Below are positions 18,882 to 29,200 of a DNA stretch of 64,000 nt, piece after piece (within the stretch, counting starts at the first letter, position 1; each line of letters starts with the position of its first letter). The notes under the pieces are model-generated. The model was not told where the DNA came from and did no database searches. It saw only the letters and a program-made list of their open reading frames with translations. Source of the stretch: Stutzerimonas stutzeri (GTDB lineage Bacteria; Pseudomonadota; Gammaproteobacteria; Pseudomonadales; Pseudomonadaceae); assembly GCF_002909485.1 (NCBI RefSeq), contig NZ_PPXG01000005.1, positions 372,001-436,000 of the forward strand. Reading direction: 5' to 3'. The translations under genes and the position numbers were made by a program.

Positions 18882-19292
18882 ATGTCGATATTCAACCCAG
18901 GCCTGGTGGCAGCGATCAGCCTTCTGGCTGCGACCGTCGCGACGGCTCCCGCTTCGGCGGCGAATCCGCCACCTTTTTCCAAGGGCGAAACCTTCGAGGA
19001 GACAACCGGGGAGGATCTGTTCAACGGTATCTGCCAGGGCTGTCACATGGAAGGCGGACAGGGCGCGATGGGAGCTGGTGCCTACCCTGCGCTCAAAGGC
19101 AATCCGCGCGTCGCGTCAGCGGCCTACCCGATCTACATGGTGGTGAACGGCCAGGGCGGTATGCCCAGCTTCAAGGACTATCTCAGTGATCAGCAGATCG
19201 CCGAGGTGGTGAATTATGTCCGTACTCACTTCGACAACAACTTCCCCGACGCCGTCAGCGTCGAGGACGTGCGCAAGATCAGCCTGCGCTAG
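18882..19292 (+). CDS. Periplasmic class I cytochrome c
   Basis: A 136-residue mono-haem cytochrome with a signal peptide (cleavage probably after APASA, residue 26). The haem-binding CQGCH is at residues 51-55, and a likely axial methionine lies in GGMPSF (residue 94). The ATG at 18882 follows GAGGAG; an in-frame ATG at 18867 is less well placed. It starts 18 bp after the amine oxidase gene. By analogy with NicA2 and its cytochrome CycN, it may be the direct electron acceptor of that enzyme. Confidence 0.92.
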   Translation: MSIFNPGLVAAISLLAATVATAPASAANPPPFSKGETFEETTGEDLFNGICQGCHMEGGQGAMGAGAYPALKGNPRVASAAYPIYMVVNGQGGMPSFKDYLSDQQIAEVVNYVRTHFDNNFPDAVSVEDVRKISLR

Positions 19293-19319
19293 AGCCCGAA
19301 TATCAACCAGGAGAAATCG

Positions 19320-19790
19320 ATGACCCGTAAATTGCTAACTGCCGCCACGCTGCTGTCCTCCGCTCTGTTCGTGAGCCATGTCCAGGCAGCCGATGGCGTA
19401 ATTCGCCACAAGATCCCCGATTCGGATTTCCCGATTTCGCTGGCGGTAGAGATCCCCGCGAGCGCGACCGTGGTCAACCTTAGTGGCGCTGTGCCGAAGA
19501 TAAGCGACGGGGATACCGAAGCGCAGACAGTCAGTGTGCTGCAGAGCATCGAGGCAACGCTCAAGAGCCTGAATCTAGCAATGAAGGATGTGATCAAGAT
19601 GCAGGTATTTCTGGTCGGCGACTCGGCCAAGGCCGGCAAGATGGATTTCGAGGGGTTCATGAAGGGCTATACACAGTTCTTCGGCACCGAAGACCAGCCC
19701 AATCTTCCGACCCGGTCTGTTTTTCAGGTTGCAGGCTTGGCCAATCCCGATTGGCTTGTCGAGATCGAAGTCACCGCCGTTCGGCCTTGA
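19320..19790 (+). CDS. Exported RidA-family (YjgF) protein
   Basis: A 156-residue RidA-family protein with a clear N-terminal signal peptide (KLLTAATLLSSALFVSHVQA), which is unusual because most RidA proteins are cytosolic. The RidA core is recognisable: EAQTVSVLQSIEATLKSLNL, then VIKMQVFLV, and LPTRSVFQVAGL with the family arginine at residue 132, and the final VEIEVTAV strand. RidA enzymes hydrolyse reactive imines. As the third gene of the amine oxidase operon (27 bp after the cytochrome gene, GGAGA before the ATG), it could hydrolyse the imine made by amine oxidation in the periplasm. Confidence 0.88.
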   Translation: MTRKLLTAATLLSSALFVSHVQAADGVIRHKIPDSDFPISLAVEIPASATVVNLSGAVPKISDGDTEAQTVSVLQSIEATLKSLNLAMKDVIKMQVFLVGDSAKAGKMDFEGFMKGYTQFFGTEDQPNLPTRSVFQVAGLANPDWLVEIEVTAVRP

Positions 19791-19798
19791 CCACCAGG

Positions 19799-19819
19799 GC
19801 CGCGCCTGTCCGGCGCGGC
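19799..19819. terminator. Hairpin after the amine oxidase operon
   Basis: GCCGCGCC and GGCGCGGC form a perfect 8-bp stem with a 5-nt loop, followed by TTGGGTT. It lies 9 bp past the RidA stop and before the convergent SDR gene. Confidence 0.6.
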
Positions 19820-19842
19820 TTGGGTTGCGGGTTCATAGCAGG

Positions 19843-20706
19843 TCAGCCGTTGACCACCTTGCCGCCATTGATATGAATGGTCTGGCCGCTGACATATGAC
19901 GAGTCTTCGCAGGCGAGGTAGACATAAGCCGGGCCTAGTTCGGATGGCTGGCCGCAGCGCCCCATGGGCATCTGGCTGCCAAAGTCTTCGAGCATCTGCG
20001 GATCGTGCTTGCCGAGCGAAGGCGGCTGCAGGGGCGTCCAGATCGGGCCAGGCGCGATCTGGTTGACGCGGATCTCGCGCTCGATCAACTGCTGCGACAG
20101 GGCTCGGGTAAAGCCATCAATTGCGCCCTTGGTCGATGTGTAGTCGACCAGCAGCGGGTGGCCAATGAAGGAGTTGATCGAGGTGGTATTGATGATCGAG
20201 GCGCCGGCCTTCAGATGGGGCAGGGCGGCTCGTGTGAGATAGAAATAACCGTGGATATTGGTGGCGAAGGTTTTCTCCCACTGCTCGTCGGTGATGTCCT
20301 CCAGACGTGTCTGGACTTCCTGGCGACCGGCGTTGTTGACCAGCACATCCAGCCGGCCAAATGCTTTCACGGTTTGCTCTACTGCATCGTTGCAATGGGC
20401 GCTGTCGCGGATATCGCCAGGTAGCAGCAGGCAGCGCCTACCTTCACCTTCAACCATGCGCTTGGCGTTTTCGGCGTCCTCGTGCTCGTCAAGGTACATG
20501 ATGGCGACGTCCGCACCTTCACGGGCAAAATGCACCGCCGCGGCGCGACCGATGCCGCTGTCGCCGCCACTGATCAATGCCACCTTGCCGGCTAGCTTGC
20601 CGCTGCCCTTGTAGCTATCACGTATGAATTCGGCCTGCGGGTGCATTTCAGTTTCGCGACCGGGCAAGCGATCCTGCTGCTGGGCAGGTATCTTCGGGTA
20701 AGCCAT
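19843..20706 (-). CDS. Short-chain dehydrogenase/reductase
   Basis: A 287-residue SDR of the long N-terminal type (YghA/YdaD-like). The N-terminal segment PKIPAQQQDRLPGRETEMHP is typical of this stress-linked subgroup. The cofactor motif is SGGDSGIGRA, then NNAGRQEVQ, and the catalytic centre is the Ser of INTTSINSF with YTSTKGA (Tyr and Lys). It ends with VSGQTIHINGGKV. Substrate unknown; such enzymes reduce carbonyls with NAD(P)H. I start at 20706, where GGAGAACCT precedes ATG; an in-frame upstream extension has no family similarity. Confidence 0.92.
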   Translation of the reverse strand: MAYPKIPAQQQDRLPGRETEMHPQAEFIRDSYKGSGKLAGKVALISGGDSGIGRAAAVHFAREGADVAIMYLDEHEDAENAKRMVEGEGRRCLLLPGDIRDSAHCNDAVEQTVKAFGRLDVLVNNAGRQEVQTRLEDITDEQWEKTFATNIHGYFYLTRAALPHLKAGASIINTTSINSFIGHPLLVDYTSTKGAIDGFTRALSQQLIEREIRVNQIAPGPIWTPLQPPSLGKHDPQMLEDFGSQMPMGRCGQPSELGPAYVYLACEDSSYVSGQTIHINGGKVVNG

Positions 20707-21207
20707 AGGTTCTCCAGACATGTGAATGGGTTCTGTAGATACGGCTGATGCTCGTCTGGAAAGTTTCGGCAGCACGCCGAACGGAGGTCTGTTACCGGTG
20801 GCAGGAATAACCAAATCCAGCTCGCTGGCCCGCCTACGCAGCGTGGTTTGCCGCAGTCGACCCCTTAGCCAACTCCTGGTACGCAGCCAAATGGCCGGTT
20901 CGATTTTCAGCGACCGATTGGGCCGCCGACCGGCGCTACCATCGGCCTCGCAGCCACTCGTCGCAGATAACGTTAGCTACCTGACATCCGCCGAATGCGG
21001 GCGTAGAATCCGCGCCGCTTCGACTGTCCCTGCTCAATACTTCCATCGCTCCCGCTGGCATCCCGCTCGCTTCGTGCTAGCGGGCCGCATGCGTTATGGC
21101 GCCCAAGCAGGAATCGTCGCCCTTACACCCTGCATTCGTTGCGCAGTGCTGTGCTTCATCCAGGCACACGGCGTAAATCGAGTGAATCGAATACCAGACT
21201 CATCTAC
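20707..21207. other. 500-bp intergenic region
   Basis: It separates the divergent SDR and sugar-efflux genes. Open frames cross it but none has a plausible start, ribosome-binding site or family motif. No repeat, RNA gene or clear terminator was seen. The promoters of both flanking genes should lie here. Confidence 0.5.
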
Positions 21208-22398
21208 ATGAACGAATCGCAAGGCTCCCCGGCCGGGAGTTGGCTCAGCGTGATCGCCCTCGCGCTGGCCGCCTTTATCTTCAACACCACCGAGTTCGTG
21301 CCGGTAGCATTGCTCAGCGATATCGGTGGATCGTTCGACATGCCGCCCTCCCAGGTTGGCCTGATGCTGACCATATACGCCTGGGTCGTTGCGCTGATGT
21401 CGCTGCCGATGATGCTGCTGACGCGCAATTTCGAACGTCGCACGCTGTTGATCGTCGTCTTCGTAGTGTTTATCGGCAGTCATCTGGTATCGAGCGTGGC
21501 GTCGAGCTACGGCATGCTGATGCTCAGCCGGATCGGCATCGCGCTCGCGCATGCGGTGTTCTGGTCGATTACCGCATCGCTGGCGGTGCGAGTCGCGCCC
21601 GCAGGCAAGCAGGCTCAGGCGCTGGGCCTGCTGGCGACCGGCAGCGCGCTGGCAATGGTGCTGGGCATTCCGCTAGGGCGCGTGGTGGGCGAGGCGCTGG
21701 GCTGGCGCACGACGTTTCTGGCCATCGGTGTGATCGCCGCACTGGTGGTGCTTGTTCTGGCGCGGACCCTGCCCTCGCTACCAAGCCAGAACTCCGGCTC
21801 ATTACGCAGCCTGCCGGTGCTGTTCAAGCGCCCGGCGCTGGTGGCCGCCTATGTGCTGACCGCACTGGTTATCACCGCACAGTTCACCGCTTACACCTAC
21901 ATCGAGCCTTTTGCGCAAACCGTCGCTCACCTGAGTGGCGACATGACGACGGTCCTGTTGTTGCTGTTCGGTGGTGCCGGCATTCTCGGCTCGTTGCTGT
22001 TCAGCCGTTACAGCGCACGTCATCCAAGGGGTTTTCTGATCACGGCGATCTCGGCTATGGCGATGTGTTTGCTGCTGTTGCTGCCCGCATCGCGCGATAG
22101 CTCGCTGCTCGGGGTCGTGGTGGTGATATGGGGCATCGCGGGGATGTGCTTCGGCCTGACATTGCAGTCGAAGGTGCTGAATCTGGCCTCGGACGCGACC
22201 GACGTCGCCATGGCCATGTTTTCCGGTATCTACAACATCGGGATTGGCAGTGGCGCTTTGCTCGGCAGCCTTGTCATCAGCCATCTGGGACTCAGTGCAA
22301 TCGGCATGGCCGCCGGCTTGCTCGCATTGGCTGGCTTGCTGTTGTGTGGCATCGCGACCTATCGATTCACGCGTCCGGCCAGCACAACGGCGGTGTAG
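21208..22398 (+). CDS. sotB: SotB-type sugar efflux transporter (MFS)
   Basis: A 396-residue major facilitator with twelve hydrophobic segments, closely following the E. coli SotB/YdeA pattern: [60 protein letters not shown] and [20 protein letters not shown]. By family it exports sugars such as arabinose or IPTG-like compounds at the inner membrane. The ATG at 21208 follows no strong Shine-Dalgarno but matches the family start. It appears to be a single gene. Confidence 0.92.
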   Translation: MNESQGSPAGSWLSVIALALAAFIFNTTEFVPVALLSDIGGSFDMPPSQVGLMLTIYAWVVALMSLPMMLLTRNFERRTLLIVVFVVFIGSHLVSSVASSYGMLMLSRIGIALAHAVFWSITASLAVRVAPAGKQAQALGLLATGSALAMVLGIPLGRVVGEALGWRTTFLAIGVIAALVVLVLARTLPSLPSQNSGSLRSLPVLFKRPALVAAYVLTALVITAQFTAYTYIEPFAQTVAHLSGDMTTVLLLLFGGAGILGSLLFSRYSARHPRGFLITAISAMAMCLLLLLPASRDSSLLGVVVVIWGIAGMCFGLTLQSKVLNLASDATDVAMAMFSGIYNIGIGSGALLGSLVISHLGLSAIGMAAGLLALAGLLLCGIATYRFTRPASTTAV

Positions 22399-22445
22399 CG
22401 GGCTGCAACTGACGCGCGCGCTATTTCCGTAATCTGATCGTGTGT

Positions 22446-22699
22446 TGCCCCGGTGGCGGTGCGCGCTATGTGGGTGAGCGTGCTGGGAACAACGCCAATA
22501 ACTACTGGATGAGCAGCTATACGGTGGCTGATGCTTCCTGCGCTGGGAGCACGCCGTGCTCGGTCAGAAAACCCGACTGCAGCTCAACGTCGACAACCTG
22601 TTCGACAAGCAGTATTGCCCCTCGAGCACAGGCAGCGAACTGCATATCAATGTAGGCGAGCCGAGAACCGCACGGTTGAGTGCCAGCGTCACGTTCTGA
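22446..22699 (+). pseudogene. Remnant of a TonB-dependent siderophore receptor (C-terminus)
   Basis: Only the last 80 or so codons remain. The first frame reads GGGARYVGERAGNNANNYWM then SSYTVADAS; after a one-base loss near 22532-22540 the next frame reads LRWEHAVLGQKTRLQLNVDN, LFDKQYCPSSTG and ends TARLSASVTF stop. This is the classic end of a siderophore receptor barrel with its terminal Phe. The 5' part is missing and the frame is broken, so it is not functional. It overlaps the end of the next gene by 11 bp. Confidence 0.8.
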
Positions 22700-23474
22700 G
22701 CTCAGCGCCGCGCTCGGGGGGAAATGACTGCGTCGCCTGCGTTGTCGATGCCGCCGCCGATTCTTCCTGCGCGGCGGTATCGTCGATACCAGACTCGCTG
22801 CGTTGGGTGCGCGCAATATCCAATGCTGCACGCTCAAGGCAGCGGCGTATGACGCGGTCGCGGTACTGGTTGCTGCGGATACCATCCAACACGGAACAGA
22901 CCAGGTATGTGACCAGCGCTAATGCCAGCACGAAGACGATGCCCTTGCCGGCAATCCAGGTATCGGTCAACTTGATGACGTCTGTCGAAAGGCTGACGAT
23001 CGCCGAAACCAGCATGACGATCACCAGGTTCTGCGAGACCCAGCGTTCTTGCGGCGGTGGGTTTGCAATCTCGGCGATGCGTGCGAGCTCGTGGATATCC
23101 ACTGCGCTGAACCCGCGCTCGAGTAAGGCGTTGCGAAACAACGCGTAGCGAAGCAGCTCTTCGCGACGCAGAAAGCTGTAGCAATGCAGCGATTCAGTCG
23201 CATAAATGTCGCGGAAGTGCCAGGCGCAATAGCGTTCCCGGGCCAGTAGCATGCCAAACAGCGCTAGCGTTGCGCCGGCCATGGCAGCCAACCCCTGCAA
23301 AGGTGACTGGCTATTGAACCAGGTCCCGACCAGCAATATGCCGACGGCGCCCGTCAGTGCCCAGGAGGGCCAGACCATACGCAGTCCGCCGCGCATGAAG
23401 CTCGCCTTGAACACGCTGGGATGGCAGTCCCGATAGAGCGAGCGGATCTGCGCCCATGTCGCGAGTAGAGTCAC
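22689..23474 (-). CDS. Uncharacterised inner-membrane protein
   Basis: A 261-residue protein with about four transmembrane helices in two pairs (near residues 33-75 and 147-190). Between them is a charged cytosolic-type stretch (RREELLRYALFRNALLERGF...ELARIAEIANPPPQ). The C-terminal 60 residues are polar and rich in Ala, Ser, Thr and Gln. I do not recognise a family. It lies 25 bp after rlhA on the same strand, so it is probably cotranscribed. Its 3' end has run into the dead receptor gene. Confidence 0.7.
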   Translation of the reverse strand: MTLLATWAQIRSLYRDCHPSVFKASFMRGGLRMVWPSWALTGAVGILLVGTWFNSQSPLQGLAAMAGATLALFGMLLARERYCAWHFRDIYATESLHCYSFLRREELLRYALFRNALLERGFSAVDIHELARIAEIANPPPQERWVSQNLVIVMLVSAIVSLSTDVIKLTDTWIAGKGIVFVLALALVTYLVCSVLDGIRSNQYRDRVIRRCLERAALDIARTQRSESGIDDTAAQEESAAASTTQATQSFPPERGAELRT

Positions 23475-23499
23475 GGCTGCGCCTTCTGATGTGTGGAAT

Positions 23500-25500
23500 T
23501 CAGGCGTGTGGCTTGCTGCGGATGGTCTTCATCAGGTCCGCTGGCGTGATGTGTCCGACCACGCTGCCGGCGCTGCCCGGCTGTGGCAGGTTGAGGATGT
23601 TGCCCTTGATCTTGCCGATCACGTGCATCTCGCAGGGCTTGCAGTCGAATTTGAGCGTAAGCACTTCATCGCCGTGCACCAGCTGCATCGGCGCAACCTT
23701 GGTGCGTACGCCCGTGACGCCCTTGGCCTGTTTCGGGCACAGGTTGAAGGAGAAACGCAGGCAGTGCTTGGTGATCATCACCGGTACTTCGCCGGTTTCC
23801 TGGTGGGCCTCGTACGCCGCATCGATGAGCTGCACGCCGTAGCGGTGATAGAAGGCGCGGGCTTTCTCGTTGTAGACGTTGGCAAGGAAGGAGAGATGCG
23901 CTTCGGGATACACCGGTGGTGGTACGCTGACCGCCTTGCGGCTGCCCAATGGGCGGATCGCTTCGCGTGCTTCGCTCAGTGCCTCGATTGCTTCACGGCG
24001 CAAGGCTTTGAGTTGCGAGTTGGGGATAAAGAACGCCTGCGGCGCGTCCACGTCCACTTCTTCGGCGTGGTAGATCGTGGTGCCCAGCTGGCTTAGCAGA
24101 TCGGCGATCTGTCCGGGCACTTGTTCGGGTTTTTTCGCTTCGCCAAAGGGGCCGGCCAGCGACACGCTGGCATAGGCGCCTTCTTCGCTGGTGACGTGCA
24201 GCTCCAGTTCGTCGGCGCGCAGTTTGGCCAGCCAGCGCACACCGATGCGGCGCTCGGCGGATGTCTTGAGTAGCGCGTTCTGCCAGTTGTGATCCAGGTT
24301 GCGGTTGAGCGGGTGGTTGGGACGCACCTGGCGCATCGCCGCGGGCATTTCGTTGGGCTCGACGCGGTACTCGTAGCGCGACTGGCCGTCTTCCTCGAAC
24401 TGCTTCAACTGTTCGACCACACTGGCGCGAAAGCCCACCACCTCGCGTTTGATCAGCACATTGAGGCCATCACCATTGGACAGCGGCTCGCGGGTTTGCA
24501 CGGTGAGGTCGTGCTTGCCGACCTTTAGCACTTCACCCACCGCAAGGCCGGTAAAGGTCGGCGAGTCGAAGGCGCCGATGTCGATCTTACGATCGGTGAC
24601 GAAGTAGTCGGTGCTGCCGCGGTGGAAGGTCTTGTCCGGGTCCGGCACGAAGAAGTGATCGGTGCGGCCGCTGGAGGCGCGGGCTAGATCAGGGCGGTCT
24701 TCGAGGATTTCGTCGAGGCGCTGACGGTAGTAAGCGGTGATGTTCTTCACGTAGCTCACATCCTTGTAGCGGCCTTCGATCTTGAACGAGCGCACGCCGG
24801 AATCGACCAGCGCACGCAGGTTGGCGCTCTGGTTGTTGTCCTTCATCGATAGCAGGTGCTTGTCGAAAGCGACCACGCGGCCCTGGTCGTCCTTGAGTGT
24901 GTAGGGCAGACGGCACGCCTGGGAGCAGTCGCCACGGTTGGCGCTGCGGCCATTTTGCGCGTGGGAAATGTTGCATTGACCGGAGAACGCCACGCACAGC
25001 GCGCCGTGGATGAAGAACTCGATGGCGGCATCGGTCGCATCGCTGATCGCACGGATTTCCTGCAGGTTCAATTCGCGAGCCAATACCAGCTGAGAAAAGC
25101 CGGCCTTATCGAGGAATTTGGCGCGCTCCAGCGTGCGGATATCGGTCTGGGTGCTGGCGTGCAGTTCGATCGGCGGGATGTCCATTTCCATCACGCCCAT
25201 GTCCTGCACGATCAGTGCATCGACGCCGATCTCATGGAGTTGCCAGATCAGCGCGCGTGCGGCTTCCAGCTCGTCATCATGAAGAATGGTGTTGATGGTG
25301 ACGAAAACCCGCGCATGGAACAGGTGAGCGAATTTCACCAGCTCGGCTATGTCCGCCACGCTGTTCTCGGCGTTGTGCCGCGCACCGAAACTCGGCCCGC
25401 CGATGTACACCGCATCGGCGCCATGCAGGATGGCTTCACGGGCGATGGACGTGTCCCGAGCAGGGGAGAGCAGTTCGAGGTGGTGTTGGGGCAAGGACAT
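23500..25500 (-). CDS. rlhA: 23S rRNA hydroxylation protein, U32 peptidase family
   Basis: A 666-residue U32-family protein that matches E. coli RlhA (YdcP) along its length. Landmarks are LELLSPARDTSIAREAILHG, DAVYIGGPSFGARHNAENS, IVQDMGVMEMDIPPIELHAS and the cysteine cluster FIHGALCVAFSGQCNISHAQ with NRGDCSQACRLPY, plus KHCLRFSFNLCPKQAKG near the C-terminus. RlhA is needed for 5-hydroxycytidine formation in 23S rRNA; the cysteines probably hold an iron-sulfur cluster. I start at 25500 by alignment to known N-termini; an ATG at 25533 is possible. Confidence 0.94.
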   Translation of the reverse strand: MSLPQHHLELLSPARDTSIAREAILHGADAVYIGGPSFGARHNAENSVADIAELVKFAHLFHARVFVTINTILHDDELEAARALIWQLHEIGVDALIVQDMGVMEMDIPPIELHASTQTDIRTLERAKFLDKAGFSQLVLARELNLQEIRAISDATDAAIEFFIHGALCVAFSGQCNISHAQNGRSANRGDCSQACRLPYTLKDDQGRVVAFDKHLLSMKDNNQSANLRALVDSGVRSFKIEGRYKDVSYVKNITAYYRQRLDEILEDRPDLARASSGRTDHFFVPDPDKTFHRGSTDYFVTDRKIDIGAFDSPTFTGLAVGEVLKVGKHDLTVQTREPLSNGDGLNVLIKREVVGFRASVVEQLKQFEEDGQSRYEYRVEPNEMPAAMRQVRPNHPLNRNLDHNWQNALLKTSAERRIGVRWLAKLRADELELHVTSEEGAYASVSLAGPFGEAKKPEQVPGQIADLLSQLGTTIYHAEEVDVDAPQAFFIPNSQLKALRREAIEALSEAREAIRPLGSRKAVSVPPPVYPEAHLSFLANVYNEKARAFYHRYGVQLIDAAYEAHQETGEVPVMITKHCLRFSFNLCPKQAKGVTGVRTKVAPMQLVHGDEVLTLKFDCKPCEMHVIGKIKGNILNLPQPGSAGSVVGHITPADLMKTIRSKPHA

Positions 25501-25608
25501 GAGTGCGGACCGGTTTGAAACGAAGTCGCGCATTGTAATGGCTTGTAGGTGGTTTGGGATTGGTCGCTGGACGTGTGGGCGTGTGGCTGTTGGTTACTGG
25601 CAAAGGTG

Positions 25609-25636
25609 GTCGAGGTGGGGCATGTCCCACCTCGAC
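25609..25636 (-). terminator. Strong hairpin after the DUF2846 gene
   Basis: GTCGAGGTGGG and CCCACCTCGAC form an 11-bp perfect stem with a 6-nt loop 8 bp past the DUF2846 stop. The T-tract is poor, but the stem is strong. Confidence 0.6.
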
Positions 25637-25643
25637 AGCTGGA

Positions 25644-26087
25644 TCAACGTGCCAGCTTGGTGTTACGTACGCCTTTTTGACCTTCGCTTTCCGATACTTC
25701 TGTCAGCTTGGCACCACCGACGAAAACGCCCATCTTGATCGACTGGCGGACGTAGTGGTTCTTGCCCGCCTGAGCGTTCAGCTCAAGGAGGTTGTCGCCG
25801 AATTCGGATTCGGTCGCGAGTACATGCGGACCAGGGCTGACGAGCCGATAGAAGTAGGTTTTGGCAGCGGTCTCGCCAATCACTTCATCGTCGATCTTGA
25901 TGGTCTTCTTCACTGCCGCACCAAGGGAAGAATCGCGGAAGATATACAGACCAGCCTGGTCCTGCGGCGGTGCCGAGAACGACTTCAGGGCTTGATCCTT
26001 GTCCGCTGACTCCATAGGCACCGAGGCGCAACCGGACAGCAGAGCCAAGCCCAACGCTACCGCGCTCATCGTCAGTTTGTTAAACAT
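25644..26087 (-). CDS. DUF2846 lipoprotein
   Basis: A 147-residue lipoprotein. The signal peptide ends in the lipobox LLSGC (Cys at residue 20). The mature part matches the DUF2846 pattern: AGLYIFRDSSLGAAVKKTIK, IDDEVIGETAAKTYFYRLVS, PGPHVLATESEFGDN and a C-terminal strand. Function of the family is unknown. It is its own transcription unit, bounded by a hairpin downstream and 198 bp from the glucan synthase gene upstream. Confidence 0.88.
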   Translation of the reverse strand: MFNKLTMSAVALGLALLSGCASVPMESADKDQALKSFSAPPQDQAGLYIFRDSSLGAAVKKTIKIDDEVIGETAAKTYFYRLVSPGPHVLATESEFGDNLLELNAQAGKNHYVRQSIKMGVFVGGAKLTEVSESEGQKGVRNTKLAR

Positions 26088-26285
26088 GCTTTTTCCTTAT
26101 GTGTTGACTGAAACGGCCCCACTGGCCGCAAGTCCCTATCGGCTGCATCGCGAGTTTCTTGTAGCCTTCATTCGAAAAGAATGACGAGGGTCAAAGGCCA
26201 CGCACCTGCTCGTCGCGAGGCCAGGACGCGGGAGCGTCCTGGCCGTTGCTGCGCTGCAGCGTGGATCGACCCGGCTACACGATGC

Positions 26286-29200
26286 TCAGAGTGTCAGCAG
26301 CAGCCGATGCTGCCCCCCATCCAGCGCAAGCCGTACGCATTCGTCATCGCATTCGAGGGTGTTGTCATTCAACCGCGCATGCTTGATGCCGCGATTGGCC
26401 TGCGCGGGGTTTTCCACGCGGATGGCATAGCGGGTTTCGCCCAGGGTGATGTTGGCCTCGAACACCGGCCATTCACTGCTGATGCAGGGGTCGATGAACA
26501 GCCAGTTACCTTCCCGCCGTATCCCGAGGATGCCCTCGACGCCCGCCCGGTACATCCAGCCAGCAGCGCCGGTGTACCAGGTCCAGCCGCCGCGGCCGTT
26601 ATGTGGTGCGACACCGTAGACATCCGCCGCCACAACGTAAGGCTCGACCTTGTAGCGCTTGCTCTGCTCGGGCGTCAGTGAGTGGTTGATCGGGTTCAGC
26701 AACTTGAACATCCGGCACGCTGCATCACCGTCGCCCAGCTTGGCAAAGGCGAGCATGGCCCACATCGCTGCGTGGCTGTACTGCCCGCCGTTTTCGCGCA
26801 GGCCCGGCGGATAACCCTTGATGTAGCCCGGTTCCTTTTCCGTCTTGTCGAACGGTGGGGTGAACAGCAGAGCCAAACCGTCGTGTTCGCGGATCAGGTG
26901 ATGCTTGACCGAAGCCATCGCCTGGCTCGCACGAGCCGGTTCGGCCGCACCAGACAACACCGCCCACGACTGGGCGATCGAATCGATGCGGCACTCGTCG
27001 CTATCCTTGGAACCGAGCCAGGTGCCGTCGTCGAAGGTCGCGCGGCGATACCATTCGCCATCCCAGGCCTTTTCTTCAAGCGAATCGGTGAGCGCCAAGG
27101 CGTGTTCACGCCAGCGTTCGGCGCGCTGGGCGTCAGCCACCGTGCCTCGCTGGTCTGCCAGCGGCGCGAACAGTTCGATAGTGCGCAAAAGCAACCAGGC
27201 GAGCCAGACACTCTCTCCCTTGCCTTCTTCGCCTACGCGGTTCATGCCATCGTTCCAATCGCCGCCACCGATCAGCGGGAAACCCATTTCTCCGGTCAGT
27301 TCCAGGCATTGATCGAGCCCGCGTGCGCAATGCTCGAACAGCGGCGCAGTGTCGCCGGCCATCATCGGCTGGAAGAAGGCGTCGTGTTCGCCGGGCTTGA
27401 GCAGGGGCCCTTCGAGGAAGGTCACTGGCTCATCGAGGATCGCAGCGTCACCGGACACCTGGATATAGGTCGCCGTGGCGAACGACAGCCAGACACGGTC
27501 GTCGGAGATTCGCGTACGTACCCCCTGACCGGAGTGCGGCAGCCACCAGTGCTGCACGTCGCCTTCAGGGAACTGGCGGCTGGCTGCACGCAGGATATGG
27601 CTGCGGGTGGCCTCTGGCTGGGAAAAAGTCAGCGCCATGCCGTCCTGCAACTGGTCGCGGAAGCCATAGGCACCACTGGCCTGGTAGAAGGCCGAGCGCG
27701 CCCAGATGCGGCAGGCGAGGGTCTGATACAGCAGCCAGCCGTTAAGCATGATGTCCATTGCCCGGTCTGGTGTTTTCACTTGCACCGAGCCGAGGGCGCG
27801 GCGCCAGTGGTCCGTGACTTCTTGCAGCACCGCGTCGAGATCTGCCTGGCGATAGCGCTCGACCAGCGCGCGCGCTTCATCGGCCGAAGCGCATTGGCCG
27901 AGGAAAGCTACGATCTCGACACTCTCTCCTGGGGCCAGCTCGACCATGCACTGCAATGCTGCGCAAGGGTCCATGCCCGCGCCGACCCTGCCGGACAGCG
28001 GGCTGCCGGCGTGCAGCGCCGCAGGCGTGGCGGGACCACTGTTGCGGCCAAGGAACTCGCAGCGATCAGCCGTCCATGCCGTTTGCCGCCCAGCGAGGTC
28101 GGCGAAGGACACGCGTCCGGGAAATGCGCTGCTCCAGGGATTGCGAGCCATCAACAAGCCGCTGCTGTCGTCGCGTTCGGTGATGACGAAGGGCGCGGAG
28201 GCGCTTCGTGACACACCGAGCACCCATTCGCTGTAACGGCTGACCGATAGCCTGCGTGGCATGGCTGACAGATTGCGCAACGTCAGGCGGGATATCTTGA
28301 TCGGATCGGCTAGCGGCACGTATTCGAGCAGATCCATGGCGATGCCATCGGCCTGATGCTCGAAGCGGCTGTAGCCGTGCCCATGGCGTGCGACATAGAG
28401 GCCACTATCGCGAATGGGTTGCGCGGTGGGGCTGAACAGCGCACCGCTGTCCACATCATTGATGTAGAAAGCTTCGCCGCAGGGATCGGTGACCGGGTCG
28501 TTGGACCAGGGCGTGATCTGATTCTCCCGACTGTTTTCAGCCCAGGTGTATCCGCTGCCCTGAGCCGATACCTGAAAACCGAACTTCGGATTGGCGATCA
28601 CGTTGATCCAGGGGGCGGGAGTGCTTGCGCCCGCTTCCAGCAGGGTGACGTACTCGTGGCCGTCTTTGTCGAAGCCACCCAGGCCGTTGAAGAACTCCAG
28701 GCTCTGCGCCAGTTCTCGGCCGAAAACGGACGGTGCCGAAACGACCTGCCGTGATGGTGGGGCATCGAAATGCGCCGCCACGGCATCGCTCGGGTGCAAC
28801 TGGTTGGCCAGCTGATTGGCGATTGCTCCGCGGCGGGCGATCAGTGAAACCCGGGCGACACTGCGTAGCAGCGCGCGTGCCTCGGTGCTCAACAAATCAG
28901 CGCGCAGCATGTACACGGAACCATGGGCAAGTTCGGCGCCGAAGCGCGGACGCGACTGGCTGCTGCGTACCGCGGTTTCGATGGCGATCTGCAGGTCCTG
29001 AAGATAGGAACTGGCGTGCTCGTTGAGAATCACCAAATCCACCGCCAGGCGCTTCATGCGCCAGTACTCATGGGCGCGTAGTAGCTGGCGCACCTGGGCG
29101 ATGTCCTGAATGTCGTCGATGCGCAGCAGCACGATGGGCAGATCGCCGGATATCGAATGCGGCCACAGGCCGGACTGGGCACCGGCGCCCTCGATGATCG

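Noticed and set aside
20726-21211. Frame between the SDR and sotB genes
   Set aside because: No translation signal and no protein-like composition.
26682-28211. 509-codon plus-strand frame opposite the glucan synthase
   Set aside because: No ribosome-binding site or domain; a shadow of the sense codons.
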